Source of the DNA: Granulosicoccus sp965214025
GTDB lineage: Bacteria > Pseudomonadota > Gammaproteobacteria > Granulosicoccales > Granulosicoccaceae
Reading direction: 5' to 3'
NCBI GenBank assembly: GCA_965214025.1
Contig: CBDCAW010000041.1
Location: 1-64,000 of the forward strand
DNA length: 64,000 bases
Under the pieces are notes generated by a model. That model did not search any database, was not told where the DNA came from, and saw nothing but the letters and a program-made list of their open reading frames with translations. Positions 24,095 to 32,623 of the stretch are shown here, piece after piece. Within the stretch, counting starts at the first letter, position 1, and every line of letters starts with the position of its first letter. The translations under genes were made by a program, and so were the position numbers.

Positions 24095-25749
24095 ATGCGC
24101 GAATGGCAGTGGCCACAGCACCGCAGGCGTCATAGAGCAGCGCTTTGGCTCATACTTGCAATGATCGCCGCATGTTCCAATGCTGCCGAAGCCTGGACCG
24201 GGAAATCTGAGTCTGAAGAATTCCAGTTCGAGATGGGCGGACTCGAGAAGGCTCAGTCCGAGAAGGCTCAGTCCAGTCCGATAAAGCCCAGCCCGAGAAG
24301 GCTCAGTCCGATAAAGCCCAGCCCGAGAAGGCCCAAACCGTGCGAACTCAGTCCGGGATGGCTCAGCCTGAATTTTCAGACTGCTCCATCGGTGACGGAA
24401 CCGCCAGCATCACGGCTGACTGTGCGACTCTTGCAGTTCCGTTCGATCCTGCGGACCCGGCTGGCGCGCGGCAGGAACTGTTCATCGCACGCCTGGCCGC
24501 GCGTACGGCAGCCTCCCGGCCAGACCCTGTGGTCCTGCTGGCCGGCGGCCCTGGCCAGGCAGCCAGCGAGGCATTTCCTGCGCTGATACAGGCTTTCCGG
24601 CACCTGCAACGTGACCGTGATCTGATACTCGTCGACCAGAGAGGTACCGGGCGCTCGGGCCGTCTGGACTGCCCACGGAGCGACGTCACCACTTTGGTGG
24701 ACATGGAGCCTGCGAAGGTACGCGAGCTGTCGGCCGAGTGCCATGCCGGCCTCGAAGAAGACACGACACGCTTTACCACCAGCGTGGCAGTGCAGGACCT
24801 GGATTCCGTTCGAACGCGCCTGGGCATCAAGCAATGGAATCTCTACGGCGTCTCCTACGGCACTCGCGTCGCCCTTCACTATCTTCGCCGTTTTCCTGCA
24901 CGAGTGCGCAGCATGATTCTGGATGCCCCAGTACCACCAGACGTGGCGCTGGGGCCTGATATTGCATTGCATGCGCAGCAGGCGCTGGACAATATCCTTG
25001 CCCGTTGCGCCGACAGCGAGGATTGCCACGCCGCTTTCCCGCGCGTTGCCACAGATCTGGATGAGCTGCTCGTCACATTGGAGAACCGACCAAAGTCTGT
25101 CACGTTCGAGGATGTATCCACCGGACGGCAAAGAACACTATCGCTGACCCGCGATCACCTGGCGGCTACGCTTCGCCTGATGTCGTACAGCGCCTACGGA
25201 GCCGCTATCCTGCCATCCATGCTGCATGAGGCCGTTGCGCAGGACAACTACACGCCGCTGGCAAGGCAGGCCCTGCTGCAGATCGATTCGCTGGAAAACA
25301 CACTTGCCACGGGCCTGAACAGCGCGGTGGTCTGCACCGAAGACGCTCCCTGGTTCGAACAGGCGCAAGCCCACGAGCCCCCGCAGCGGACCTATCTCGG
25401 CGACGGGTTGATCGCGACGATGCAGGCTGGATGCGAAGCCTGGCCCCGAGGCCTGATGGACGATGACTTCAGGCAACCGCTCACAAGCGACAAACCGGTG
25501 CTTGTTCTCTCTGGTACCGCAGACCCCATCACACCGCCGGCCTACGGTGAGCGTGTTCTGGAAAACTTACGCGCCGGCAGGCATCTGATCAACGATGGCC
25601 AGGGCCACATGCAGGCACCCTTGGGCTGCATACCGACGCTCATGGCACAGTTCGTCGAACTCGGTAACACTGAGGAATTGAATATCGACTGCCTTTCACG
25701 CATACGCCCGCCTGCATTCTTCGTCGACGCCAATGGCCCCCGGCCGTGA
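24095..25749 (+). pseudogene. Exported alpha/beta hydrolase (tripeptidyl-aminopeptidase-like), out of frame with its signal peptide
   Basis: The first 60 codons from ATG 24095 encode a basic start and signal peptide (LWLILAMIAACSNAAEAW; Ala-Ala-Cys could be a lipobox). The enzyme body, in another frame from about 24280 (nearest start GTG 24340), shows VVLLAGGPGQAASEAFP, DLILVDQRGTGRSGRLDCP, the nucleophile elbow YGVSYGTRVALHYLR, acid PVLVLSGTADPITPP and His in DGQGHMQAP: the S33 peptidase/TAP-like family. The two parts meet in a 15-bp EKAQS/DKAQP repeat where AGTCC is doubled at 24270-24279; losing five bases would restore one frame. Expression may be switched off, or a cytosolic form may start at GTG 24340. 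It overlaps the ABC ATPase gene as GTGA. Confidence 0.8.
24245..24354 (+). repeat. 15-bp tandem repeat (EKAQS/DKAQP) with a 5-bp duplication
   Basis: Units GAGAAGGCTCAGTCC and variants start at 24245, 24260, 24280, 24295, 24310, 24325 and (diverged) 24340. The step from 24260 to 24280 is 20 bp instead of 15 because AGTCC is doubled at 24270-24279. This shifts the reading frame between the signal peptide and the hydrolase. Confidence 0.9.
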
Positions 25750-26579
25750 TCGTCTGCGACGGTCTGCACAAGCAGTTCGCGGTGGCTGGCAAGCGCGGTG
25801 GAAAGGCTCGGTTCACCGCGGTGCGAAGTGTAAGTTTCCAGGCCGACGACGGTCAGATCACCGGCTTGCTCGGGCCCAACGGCGCGGGCAAGTCCACTAC
25901 CCTGCGCATGATTGCCACCCTATTGAAGCCCGATGCCGGCCGAGCGCTGGTCGACGGCCACGATGTGGGGGGCGATGTGCTTGCGGTCCGCCGTCAACTC
26001 GGCTTCATGCCGCATAACGCCGGTATCTACCCGCGTCTCACCGCGCGCGAGAATATCCTCTACTACGGCAGGCTGTGCGGTCTGAGTGCCGCGGCGGCGC
26101 GTACTCGCAGCGATGAGCTCATTCGGCGGCTGGAAATGGACGACTTTGCCGCACGCCGCGCGCAGGGCTTCTCTCAGGGTCAGCGCACCAAGGTGGCATT
26201 GGCCCGGGCGCTTGTCCATCGTCCGCAGACCGTGATGCTCGATGAACCGACCAACGGGCTGGACGTGATGGCCACTCGTGGCCTGCGCAAGATACTGCGC
26301 AACTTGGCCGGCGATGGCCATTGTGTAGTGTTCTCCAGCCATGTGATGCAGGAAGTGGCGGCACTGTGCGATCACATCGCCATCATCGCGGATGGCCGGA
26401 TCGCGATGGCCGATACCTTGCCGGGCATTCTTTCGAGCACCGGCCAAGACAATCTCGAGGACGCATTCGTCCGTACCTTGCAGAAGTCGGCCGATGCCCT
26501 TTCAGGCGATTCGTCTGAGGCAGTCTCGAACCAACGTGCAAGCGATCTTTCCGGCAACGCTTCAAGCGCGCCTCGATGA
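25746..26579 (+). CDS. ABC-2 transporter ATPase (NatA-like)
   Basis: 277 residues with all ATPase motifs: Walker A LLGPNGAGKSTTLRMIATLL, Q-loop LGFMPHNAGIYPRLTARENI, signature FSQGQRTKVALARAL, Walker B VMLDEPTNGLD and the H-loop FSSHVMQE. It is closest in style to NatA, the sodium-exporter ATPase of ABC-2 systems. The GTG start overlaps the hydrolase stop (GTGA) and its stop overlaps the permease ATG, so it is firmly part of this operon. Substrate unknown. Confidence 0.92.
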   Translation: MIVCDGLHKQFAVAGKRGGKARFTAVRSVSFQADDGQITGLLGPNGAGKSTTLRMIATLLKPDAGRALVDGHDVGGDVLAVRRQLGFMPHNAGIYPRLTARENILYYGRLCGLSAAAARTRSDELIRRLEMDDFAARRAQGFSQGQRTKVALARALVHRPQTVMLDEPTNGLDVMATRGLRKILRNLAGDGHCVVFSSHVMQEVAALCDHIAIIADGRIAMADTLPGILSSTGQDNLEDAFVRTLQKSADALSGDSSEAVSNQRASDLSGNASSAPR

Positions 26580-27742
26580 GCATTTTCATCGTCATGCTCA
26601 AGGAGATCATCGACAACCTGCGCGACCGGCAAACCGTGTTCTACGCACTGTTGTTCGGCCCGATCCTGCTGCCATTGCTTATCGGTGGCTCGCTGGTGGC
26701 AAGCCTGAAGCAACTGAGCATCGACTTCGAGGATGTCACCACGCTGGCGGTGGTGAACATCGAAGATGCGCCCACGCTGATGGAGTTCCTGTACACGAGG
26801 AATGTCGATACGGAAGCGGCACCGGTTGACCACGAAGACCAGCTGCGCAGCGGTGAGCTCGATGTGGTGCTGCGCGTGGAGCCCGGCTATGGCCGCGCAT
26901 TTCGCCGCGGCGCACCGGCACCGCTGTCGTTGTTGCGCAACTCGGCTGAGAAGGAATCCTCTCGCGAGGCACAACGCATCGGAGCCCTGCTCGGCCTGTA
27001 CGAACGCACCAACGACAACCTGCGCCTGCAGCATCGTGGCATCGACCCGGCCGTGTTCGATACTCTCGACCTGTCGGAAGTGGATGTGTCGGACGATGGG
27101 GCCAGCGGGCAGCTGTTCGCCTCCATGCTGCCTTTTCTGTTCATCGTCTCGATGACCATGGGTGGCTTCTACCTGGCCATAGATACCACTGCCGGTGAGC
27201 GTGAGCGGCAGTCGTTGGAGCCGCTGCTCACCCTACCGCTGCAGCGGCGTGATCTGGTGCTGGGCAAGTTCGGGGCGACGCTGTGCTTCGTCGCGCTCTC
27301 GGCCACGCTCACGGCCATCAGCATCTACCTGCTGTTCCGTCTGGTACCGAACGATCTGGCGAGCAGCAGCCTGCGCTTCGACGGGCCGGCGATCGCCATG
27401 GCGCTGGCAGTGGCAAGCCCGTTGATGCCGATGCTGGCCGCCGTGCTGATCAGCGTGTCGGCCTTCACCCGAAGCACCAAGGAAGCTCAGACCTACCTCG
27501 GCCTGCTGATGATCATACCGATGGCCCCGTTCTTCGTTCTTCAGTTCATCAGCATCGGCCAGTCCGTATCGGCCAACGCGATACCGATGCTCAGTCAGTA
27601 TCAATTGCTGGAAAGGGTGGTGCTGGGCGAACCCATTGATACCCTTGCATTGATGCTATCGGTGACAGGCACACTGGCGGCGGCGGCGTTGTTCCTGTGG
27701 GTGGCGTGTCGCCTGTACGAACGCGAAGCACTGTTGCAGTAG
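26576..27742 (+). CDS. ABC-2 transporter permease (NatB-like)
   Basis: 388 residues. One N-terminal helix (VFYALLFGPILLPLLIGGSL), a large extracytoplasmic domain (about residues 45-180), then five or six more helices, the ABC-2/NatB layout. Between them is the conserved TAGERERQSLEPLLTLPLQR, the coupling motif (E-R-E-x-x-x-x-E-x-L) that contacts the ATPase. With the preceding gene it should form an exporter for sodium, a lipid or a peptide. Because the operon also encodes an exported hydrolase, export or processing of a peptide is conceivable but unproven. Confidence 0.85.
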   Translation: MSIFIVMLKEIIDNLRDRQTVFYALLFGPILLPLLIGGSLVASLKQLSIDFEDVTTLAVVNIEDAPTLMEFLYTRNVDTEAAPVDHEDQLRSGELDVVLRVEPGYGRAFRRGAPAPLSLLRNSAEKESSREAQRIGALLGLYERTNDNLRLQHRGIDPAVFDTLDLSEVDVSDDGASGQLFASMLPFLFIVSMTMGGFYLAIDTTAGERERQSLEPLLTLPLQRRDLVLGKFGATLCFVALSATLTAISIYLLFRLVPNDLASSSLRFDGPAIAMALAVASPLMPMLAAVLISVSAFTRSTKEAQTYLGLLMIIPMAPFFVLQFISIGQSVSANAIPMLSQYQLLERVVLGEPIDTLALMLSVTGTLAAAALFLWVACRLYEREALLQ

Positions 27743-27820
27743 GCGGCCTGTCGAAGAGCTTCCCACCGGATCTGTCATCCAATGCCCCATCGGCATTGAG
27801 AGGCTGATGAATGCCACGCC

Positions 27821-29278
27821 CTACGGCTGCACGACCGGAATGGCCGGCGCCAGCACGTTGTTTCCGTTGCCCGCATCCCATACGTCCCGGTTGGCAAACT
27901 GAACCGCATATTCGGGAATCCGATAGTTCGCGGGCTCGCCGTCGGGCATCCATAGCGACAATGACACCGAGCCTGCATCCAGTGTTGCCGGTGCCGTCGA
28001 AGTAACCGTGATGGTCTGATCTACACCGCCGGCAAGCCAGTCTCTGGGATCGGCACCGGTATTGTCGAAGAAGACCTCGTCACCGCTGCTATCCATCATG
28101 CGCAGGAAGACCGGCCTGGCGTGGTAGATCGGAGCCCAACCGGTGTTCCTGACGGTAACGGTCACCGTGAACGTCTCGCCCGGACTGACCGAATCAGGTA
28201 CCTCGGCGGACACCAGTTCATAGCGATAGCCAAGCTGCGACGCGATGGTGTCGAAACAGCCTTGCGCTTCCCATTTGTCCCGAATGGTACCGAGCACGCC
28301 GGTTTCCGGATCCGTGTAGCTGGCATACAAGGTGTCGATGAATGAATACCCCATGCGCTCCATGCCGGCCAGGGTTGCGGCACAGTCGTTCAGCGGGTTC
28401 GCGACACAGGTCTCGCCACCTACCGGCACGCTGGTCGAATCGTCCGCGACAGCACTCTGCAGGGCGTCCGCCCCCGGACAGTCGGCAGACTCGGGGTAAC
28501 AGGTGTAGGTACCGAAATCGTCGGCACTGCTCAGGAAGCAATCGTTGAAGTGTGCCGTGCGATAGACCCGATCGGCTGCGCCACCTGCTGCTTCAAACTG
28601 CTGTCTGTACCACGGAGTGCGCACCATCACGAACATGTCGTCGGGAATTACGTCATACATGCCATCCAGCAACGATCTGCGCGACTCGGCGGTCACCTGC
28701 TCGGGGCGGGTGTAGTACCACTCACCATAGGCACCTATGCCACCCGCCTGCAGGGCTACGATGACATCCGCATAGGGTTTGAACACCGCCTCACCCAACT
28801 GCGCAAGGTGGGATTTCTGAATGCCCAGCGAGGCGCCGTCCGGATCGAAGCTCTGTTCCTCGTGGTACACGATACGAAGAATCGTTTTCAGCTTCGCCTT
28901 CCTGAGCGCCTCCATCCAGCGAACGATTTCATCAATGCGTGTGGCAGACAGCCTGCTGTCGGTTCGCTCCCCCTCGCCGAACAGCTTTATCAGCCCCCAG
29001 GCCAGCGTATGGCGGTCCGGCCGCAACTTGGCGAGCTCGGCCACGCTGGCATCTCCGACGACCATCTGCTTCATCAGGCCGCGTTCGGGATTGGGTATGA
29101 CAGACTCGTCGGTGCTGAACGACACGGTTTCAGCACGGACGTCGCTGGATGGCAAGGTAGAAGTCAGCGCCAGCATGCCCGCGGCCACCAGCATCGTGGG
29201 TCGCCTGCACACTCTGCTGTACGCCTCGCCATGGCTGCGGTGAACCTGCGTGAGAGATTTCAAGGCACTCTTGATCAT
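27821..29278 (-). CDS. Secreted DUF4874/DUF4832-type carbohydrate-active-like protein
   Basis: About 485 residues from the ATG at 29278. A signal peptide (PTMLVAAGMLALTSTLPSSDVRA) precedes a TIM-barrel-like DUF4874 region (VIPNPERGLMKQM, KTILRIVYHEEQSF, ALQAGGIGAYGEWYYTRPEQ) and a DUF4832 part with IPDDMFVMVRTPWYRQQF and GYRYELVSAEVPDSVSPGE. The end is a beta-sandwich (FTVTVTVRNTGWAPIYHARP). Such proteins occur with polysaccharide-processing genes in many bacteria, but no activity is established. It stands alone between two convergent or unrelated units. The upstream open region to 29659 belongs to no recognisable protein. Confidence 0.75.
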   Translation of the reverse strand: MIKSALKSLTQVHRSHGEAYSRVCRRPTMLVAAGMLALTSTLPSSDVRAETVSFSTDESVIPNPERGLMKQMVVGDASVAELAKLRPDRHTLAWGLIKLFGEGERTDSRLSATRIDEIVRWMEALRKAKLKTILRIVYHEEQSFDPDGASLGIQKSHLAQLGEAVFKPYADVIVALQAGGIGAYGEWYYTRPEQVTAESRRSLLDGMYDVIPDDMFVMVRTPWYRQQFEAAGGAADRVYRTAHFNDCFLSSADDFGTYTCYPESADCPGADALQSAVADDSTSVPVGGETCVANPLNDCAATLAGMERMGYSFIDTLYASYTDPETGVLGTIRDKWEAQGCFDTIASQLGYRYELVSAEVPDSVSPGETFTVTVTVRNTGWAPIYHARPVFLRMMDSSGDEVFFDNTGADPRDWLAGGVDQTITVTSTAPATLDAGSVSLSLWMPDGEPANYRIPEYAVQFANRDVWDAGNGNNVLAPAIPVVQP

Positions 29279-29423
29279 GGTGTCGGTCACATCCCGGATG
29301 AGGCTACGGACCTTACCGCAACATAATGCCGATAACCAGTTAGCAGAATGTTGCCATGACGACATCACCGCCAGGCGTACGGCGTTGCGCCAACGTACCC
29401 GCAACCCATAACCATGCTCCTCA

Positions 29424-30848
29424 TCATTCCCTCGGACCGCTTCGGTCGAGCAGGTTCTGATCGTCGCCGCGACCGATCTCTTCCTCCAGAGTGGTCTGCG
29501 ATGCCGTATCGCTGGAGGTATCGGCCGACAGTGCGGGCTCGTCCGCGGAGGAGTTGATCTCCCGGAGCGACTCTTCATGCACCGTCGCTCTCGTATCGCC
29601 GGCGCCGTCAACCCCGCCCATGCCAGCGGCTTTCGATACCCCACCGAAGGCACCTGCATTCACCCGTAGGCGATAGATCGGTTCCGGCATCACGATGCCG
29701 GCATCGTCGAACGCCCGTTTCACCAACCTGATGGACTCGCTGCGTACCTTTAGATGATCATTCTGGCGCTGGTCTATCCAGCACAGGATCTTCAGCGAGA
29801 CATTCGAATCTCCCAAGGCATCGATCAGCACGAGTACAGGCGGGTCGGCGAGCACACCCGGCACTTGCTGAATCGTGTTCGCAGCCAGCAGCTGAGCCGG
29901 CTGCAGCGCAAGATCGGTATCCACGCCCACGGTGAATTCGAAACGGCGCTTCGGATCGCGCGTGTAATTGATGATGATCGCCTTGTAGACGATCGCGTTG
30001 GGAATACGCACCTGGTTCCCATCCAGGGTCACCAGGATGGTGGCTCGCGACGTCAGCCGCGCCACGTTACCTTCGATGCCTTCGATCAATACGAGATCAC
30101 GGGCCTCGAACGGCTGGCGCAGGCTCAGCAGGATACTGGCTATGTAGTTCTCGACGGTATCGCGCACGGCGAAGCCGACTGCCAGACCGACGATACCTGC
30201 CGCACCGAGAACCGTGCCGATGATCGATGTGGCATCGAGCAAAGAAAGCGCAAGCACGGCACCCATCAGCGTGACGACGATACGGCTGAGCCCTGCCACG
30301 AGCTCTGCGATGAAGCCGTTCGGCGTGACGCGTGCGAACCAGACGCGCCTGCCTGACAGGAGCCGTCCCAACCACCAGAACACAATGAAAACCACCAGGG
30401 CGACCAGGAAGGTAGGCAAGGCCGCGACGGTTGCACGCAGGTTCAGTTCCCAGCGCGACAGGGTGGTGCCCAGGCGCCGATTGAGGCTGGCATCGATGGA
30501 AGTGTTGTCGACGACCTCCACGACATCAGCGACCTGATCTGCCAGGTTTATCGCCTTTTCCGCCGCTCCTGCCGAGCTTGCCGTACCGCCAAGCGTGACC
30601 ACACCACTGTTGACCCCGACGGTGATACCCGACAACTCTTCGAGCTCTGCATAGATACCGTTCAGACGTCGCTGGATGTCATCATCGCCGGCGGGCGTGC
30701 TGTCGGTGTCGATGGTCTTGTCCGGCATCTCCTCGGCCGGGTCCGAATCCGGCTCGGGCCCTCCCAGGATCTCACCGATATCCTGCGCATTGGCAGCGCC
30801 GCCAAGTAGAAAGACGAGCAGGATGGCGCTGAGTACACGAGAAGGCAT
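29424..30848 (-). CDS. MscS-family mechanosensitive channel with N-terminal BON domain
   Basis: 474 residues: signal peptide (VLSAILLVFLLGGAANAQ), a BON-like segment (ITVGVNSGVVTLGGTASSAG, residues 75-110), three hydrophobic helices, then the MscS pore and beta domains: GAAGIVGLAVGFAVRDTVENY is the pore-lining TM3, followed by the beta domain around FEARDLVLIEGIEGNVARLT and IPNAIVYKAIIINYTRDP. The C-terminal 70 residues are Ser/Ala-rich and disordered. It should gate solute efflux on hypo-osmotic shock. BON-MscS fusions are known; the BON part may sense the periplasm or peptidoglycan. Confidence 0.88.
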   Translation of the reverse strand: MPSRVLSAILLVFLLGGAANAQDIGEILGGPEPDSDPAEEMPDKTIDTDSTPAGDDDIQRRLNGIYAELEELSGITVGVNSGVVTLGGTASSAGAAEKAINLADQVADVVEVVDNTSIDASLNRRLGTTLSRWELNLRATVAALPTFLVALVVFIVFWWLGRLLSGRRVWFARVTPNGFIAELVAGLSRIVVTLMGAVLALSLLDATSIIGTVLGAAGIVGLAVGFAVRDTVENYIASILLSLRQPFEARDLVLIEGIEGNVARLTSRATILVTLDGNQVRIPNAIVYKAIIINYTRDPKRRFEFTVGVDTDLALQPAQLLAANTIQQVPGVLADPPVLVLIDALGDSNVSLKILCWIDQRQNDHLKVRSESIRLVKRAFDDAGIVMPEPIYRLRVNAGAFGGVSKAAGMGGVDGAGDTRATVHEESLREINSSADEPALSADTSSDTASQTTLEEEIGRGDDQNLLDRSGPRE

Positions 30849-30892
30849 GACGGGGCGGCTGTTCAGGAGGCAGCGGGCCAGTGTAGAGGAAT

Positions 30893-31723
30893 TCAGTCGG
30901 TGCCGAAATGCTCGCGAAGATCCGCCACGGCTGCCCGCAGTGCAGTGCGTGTGGATTCGGTGAGGGTCTCGTGATATCGCTTGCCGGACGGTGAGCCGAC
31001 GAAATCCAGATAGGCCTGCAGATCGGTATCGCTCAGCGATTCGAATACCACGCCGGTCGGTACCAGCAACTGGATACCCATGAACACGGCATAGAAGGAT
31101 GCGTCACGCCTCTCGTCAATGATGACCTTGTCGATCGATTCCAGACTCGCTGCATCGACAACGCAGACGGCCGCCAGATGCACCGCTGCCGAAATCTCGG
31201 TATTGACCGCTGTGAGAAAGTCCGCAGCGTCGCTCGCACGAACGAGCGCACTGACCAGTGCTCGTCGTTCGGGCGTCCAAGCGTCACTGGAGGTGAGCCG
31301 GGCGCTGGCGGCGTCGAACGCCGACTCGTCGAGCTCGCTCACGGCGGATTCCGCCTGACGCACCTGAATGCCTGCCGGGCTATTCATCCACCGTGCGATC
31401 TGCTTGACCTCCGAGCCTGTCAGAACGGCATCGACTTCATGCACGATGTCTCGCATCAGCGCATCCGGCGCGAATGCGCGCTGCAATCGATCGATACGTG
31501 ACGGTGGGAAGTCGGCCGCCTCGGGACATTGCCCGAAGCCCTGCCTGGCTTCCACGACGATGGTGTCGGCTACTGTCGTCAGGTGGGCTTCGATACCGGA
31601 ATCTCCGAGCAATTGGGAAATCGGATCCAGTTCGGAACCGGCAGTTGCCGCGGTTTCGGCCGCGTCGAGGGTCTGAACCGAGCCTGCCGACAGGCAGCTC
31701 AGCATGACCACTCGCAGTAACAT
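30893..31723 (-). CDS. Exported DUF2059-like protein
   Basis: About 276 residues from the ATG at 31723, chosen because a signal peptide starts there (MLLRVVMLSCLSAGSVQTLDA). The mature part is all-helical with VKQIARWMNSPAGIQVRQAE and, near the end, LQAYLDFVGSPSGKRYHETL: the F/W-x-x-S-P-x-G-x-x helix pairs of DUF2059. Those proteins are periplasmic and of unknown role, often near envelope genes. The neighbouring BON-MscS gene 45 bp downstream on the same strand suggests an envelope stress unit. Confidence 0.7.
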   Translation of the reverse strand: MLLRVVMLSCLSAGSVQTLDAAETAATAGSELDPISQLLGDSGIEAHLTTVADTIVVEARQGFGQCPEAADFPPSRIDRLQRAFAPDALMRDIVHEVDAVLTGSEVKQIARWMNSPAGIQVRQAESAVSELDESAFDAASARLTSSDAWTPERRALVSALVRASDAADFLTAVNTEISAAVHLAAVCVVDAASLESIDKVIIDERRDASFYAVFMGIQLLVPTGVVFESLSDTDLQAYLDFVGSPSGKRYHETLTESTRTALRAAVADLREHFGTD

Positions 31724-31861
31724 CCCTACCGGACGCTTGCTACCGATCGCACGTGGCGAGGTGCATACCCATTGCAGGATCGGCCGGACTACTGTATTTT
31801 TAGACTGCAACCGTCATTATTTCCAGTTATCATACTGGTTAGTGTCCATGGCGGGTCACGA

Positions 31862-32518
31862 TCACTCATCGTCGCGTGCCGGAGGGTAGAACGGGTCGGC
31901 GGACGTCCTTTCAGGCACCGGTGACCGCTCAGACTTCACGATGCGCGGTGCCGGGCGCTGTCGGGTAGAGAGTGTGTCATCGGTAAGTTTTTCCCCTTCG
32001 ATCCAGGGTGTACTGCCGCCGCCCCCGGGCAGCCCGCCCTTCCCGGTTGGCGGTGTGCCTGTCTGGCGCCAGCGCACCATGTAGCCACCCATGGCCCCGG
32101 CGGCCGTGGTAATCGTCATGAAGCCCAGCGTGAACAATTCGGTGATCAGCAACAATACACCGGCCAAGGTGGTGACCAGAAACGCCCCGCCCACCTTCAG
32201 GTTGGCGCGGCGCGAGGCACGGCGCTCTTCGCGTCGGATCGTGTTCGTGGCAACTTGCTGGATGCGAGCCTTGTCTTTCTCGACCTCCACCTTGAGCTTC
32301 TCGCGCTCGCGCGCGTGGTTCGTCCGCAGCTTTTCCATAGCGTCACGGCTACCGGCACGGCCGATGCTGGAAAACCAGAAGGCGGTTACCAGTGCCACCA
32401 AGGCGGCGGGCAATAGCCAGTGCCACCAGCCGGCATCGCCACCGAAATTCAGGCTCGCCCAAGCAAGCGCAACGGTCACGATCTGAAGCAAAAAGATACC
32501 GGGTAGATATCGGAACAT
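31862..32518 (-). CDS. Unknown inner-membrane protein with a coiled coil
   Basis: About 218 residues. Two N-terminal helices (GIFLLQIVTVALAWASLNF and WWHWLLPAALVALVTAFWF) are followed by a charged coiled coil (MEKLRTNHAREREKLKVEVE) and two further helices (KVGGAFLVTTLAGVLLLITE, FMTITTAAGAMGGYMVRW), then a Pro/Gly-rich tail. ATGs at 32542 or 32518 are both possible; neither has a strong ribosome site. It lies divergently from polB with about 105 bases between. No family recognised. Confidence 0.6.
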   Translation of the reverse strand: MFRYLPGIFLLQIVTVALAWASLNFGGDAGWWHWLLPAALVALVTAFWFSSIGRAGSRDAMEKLRTNHAREREKLKVEVEKDKARIQQVATNTIRREERRASRRANLKVGGAFLVTTLAGVLLLITELFTLGFMTITTAAGAMGGYMVRWRQTGTPPTGKGGLPGGGGSTPWIEGEKLTDDTLSTRQRPAPRIVKSERSPVPERTSADPFYPPARDDE

Positions 32519-32623
32519 GAATCCAACGGCAATTGAAGGCATCGACGAGCCGCAAACACTCGACAGGTTCACAAATAGTACACGACTGATCAGGGCACCC
32601 GACCCCATCGGTCGCCTTTACCG

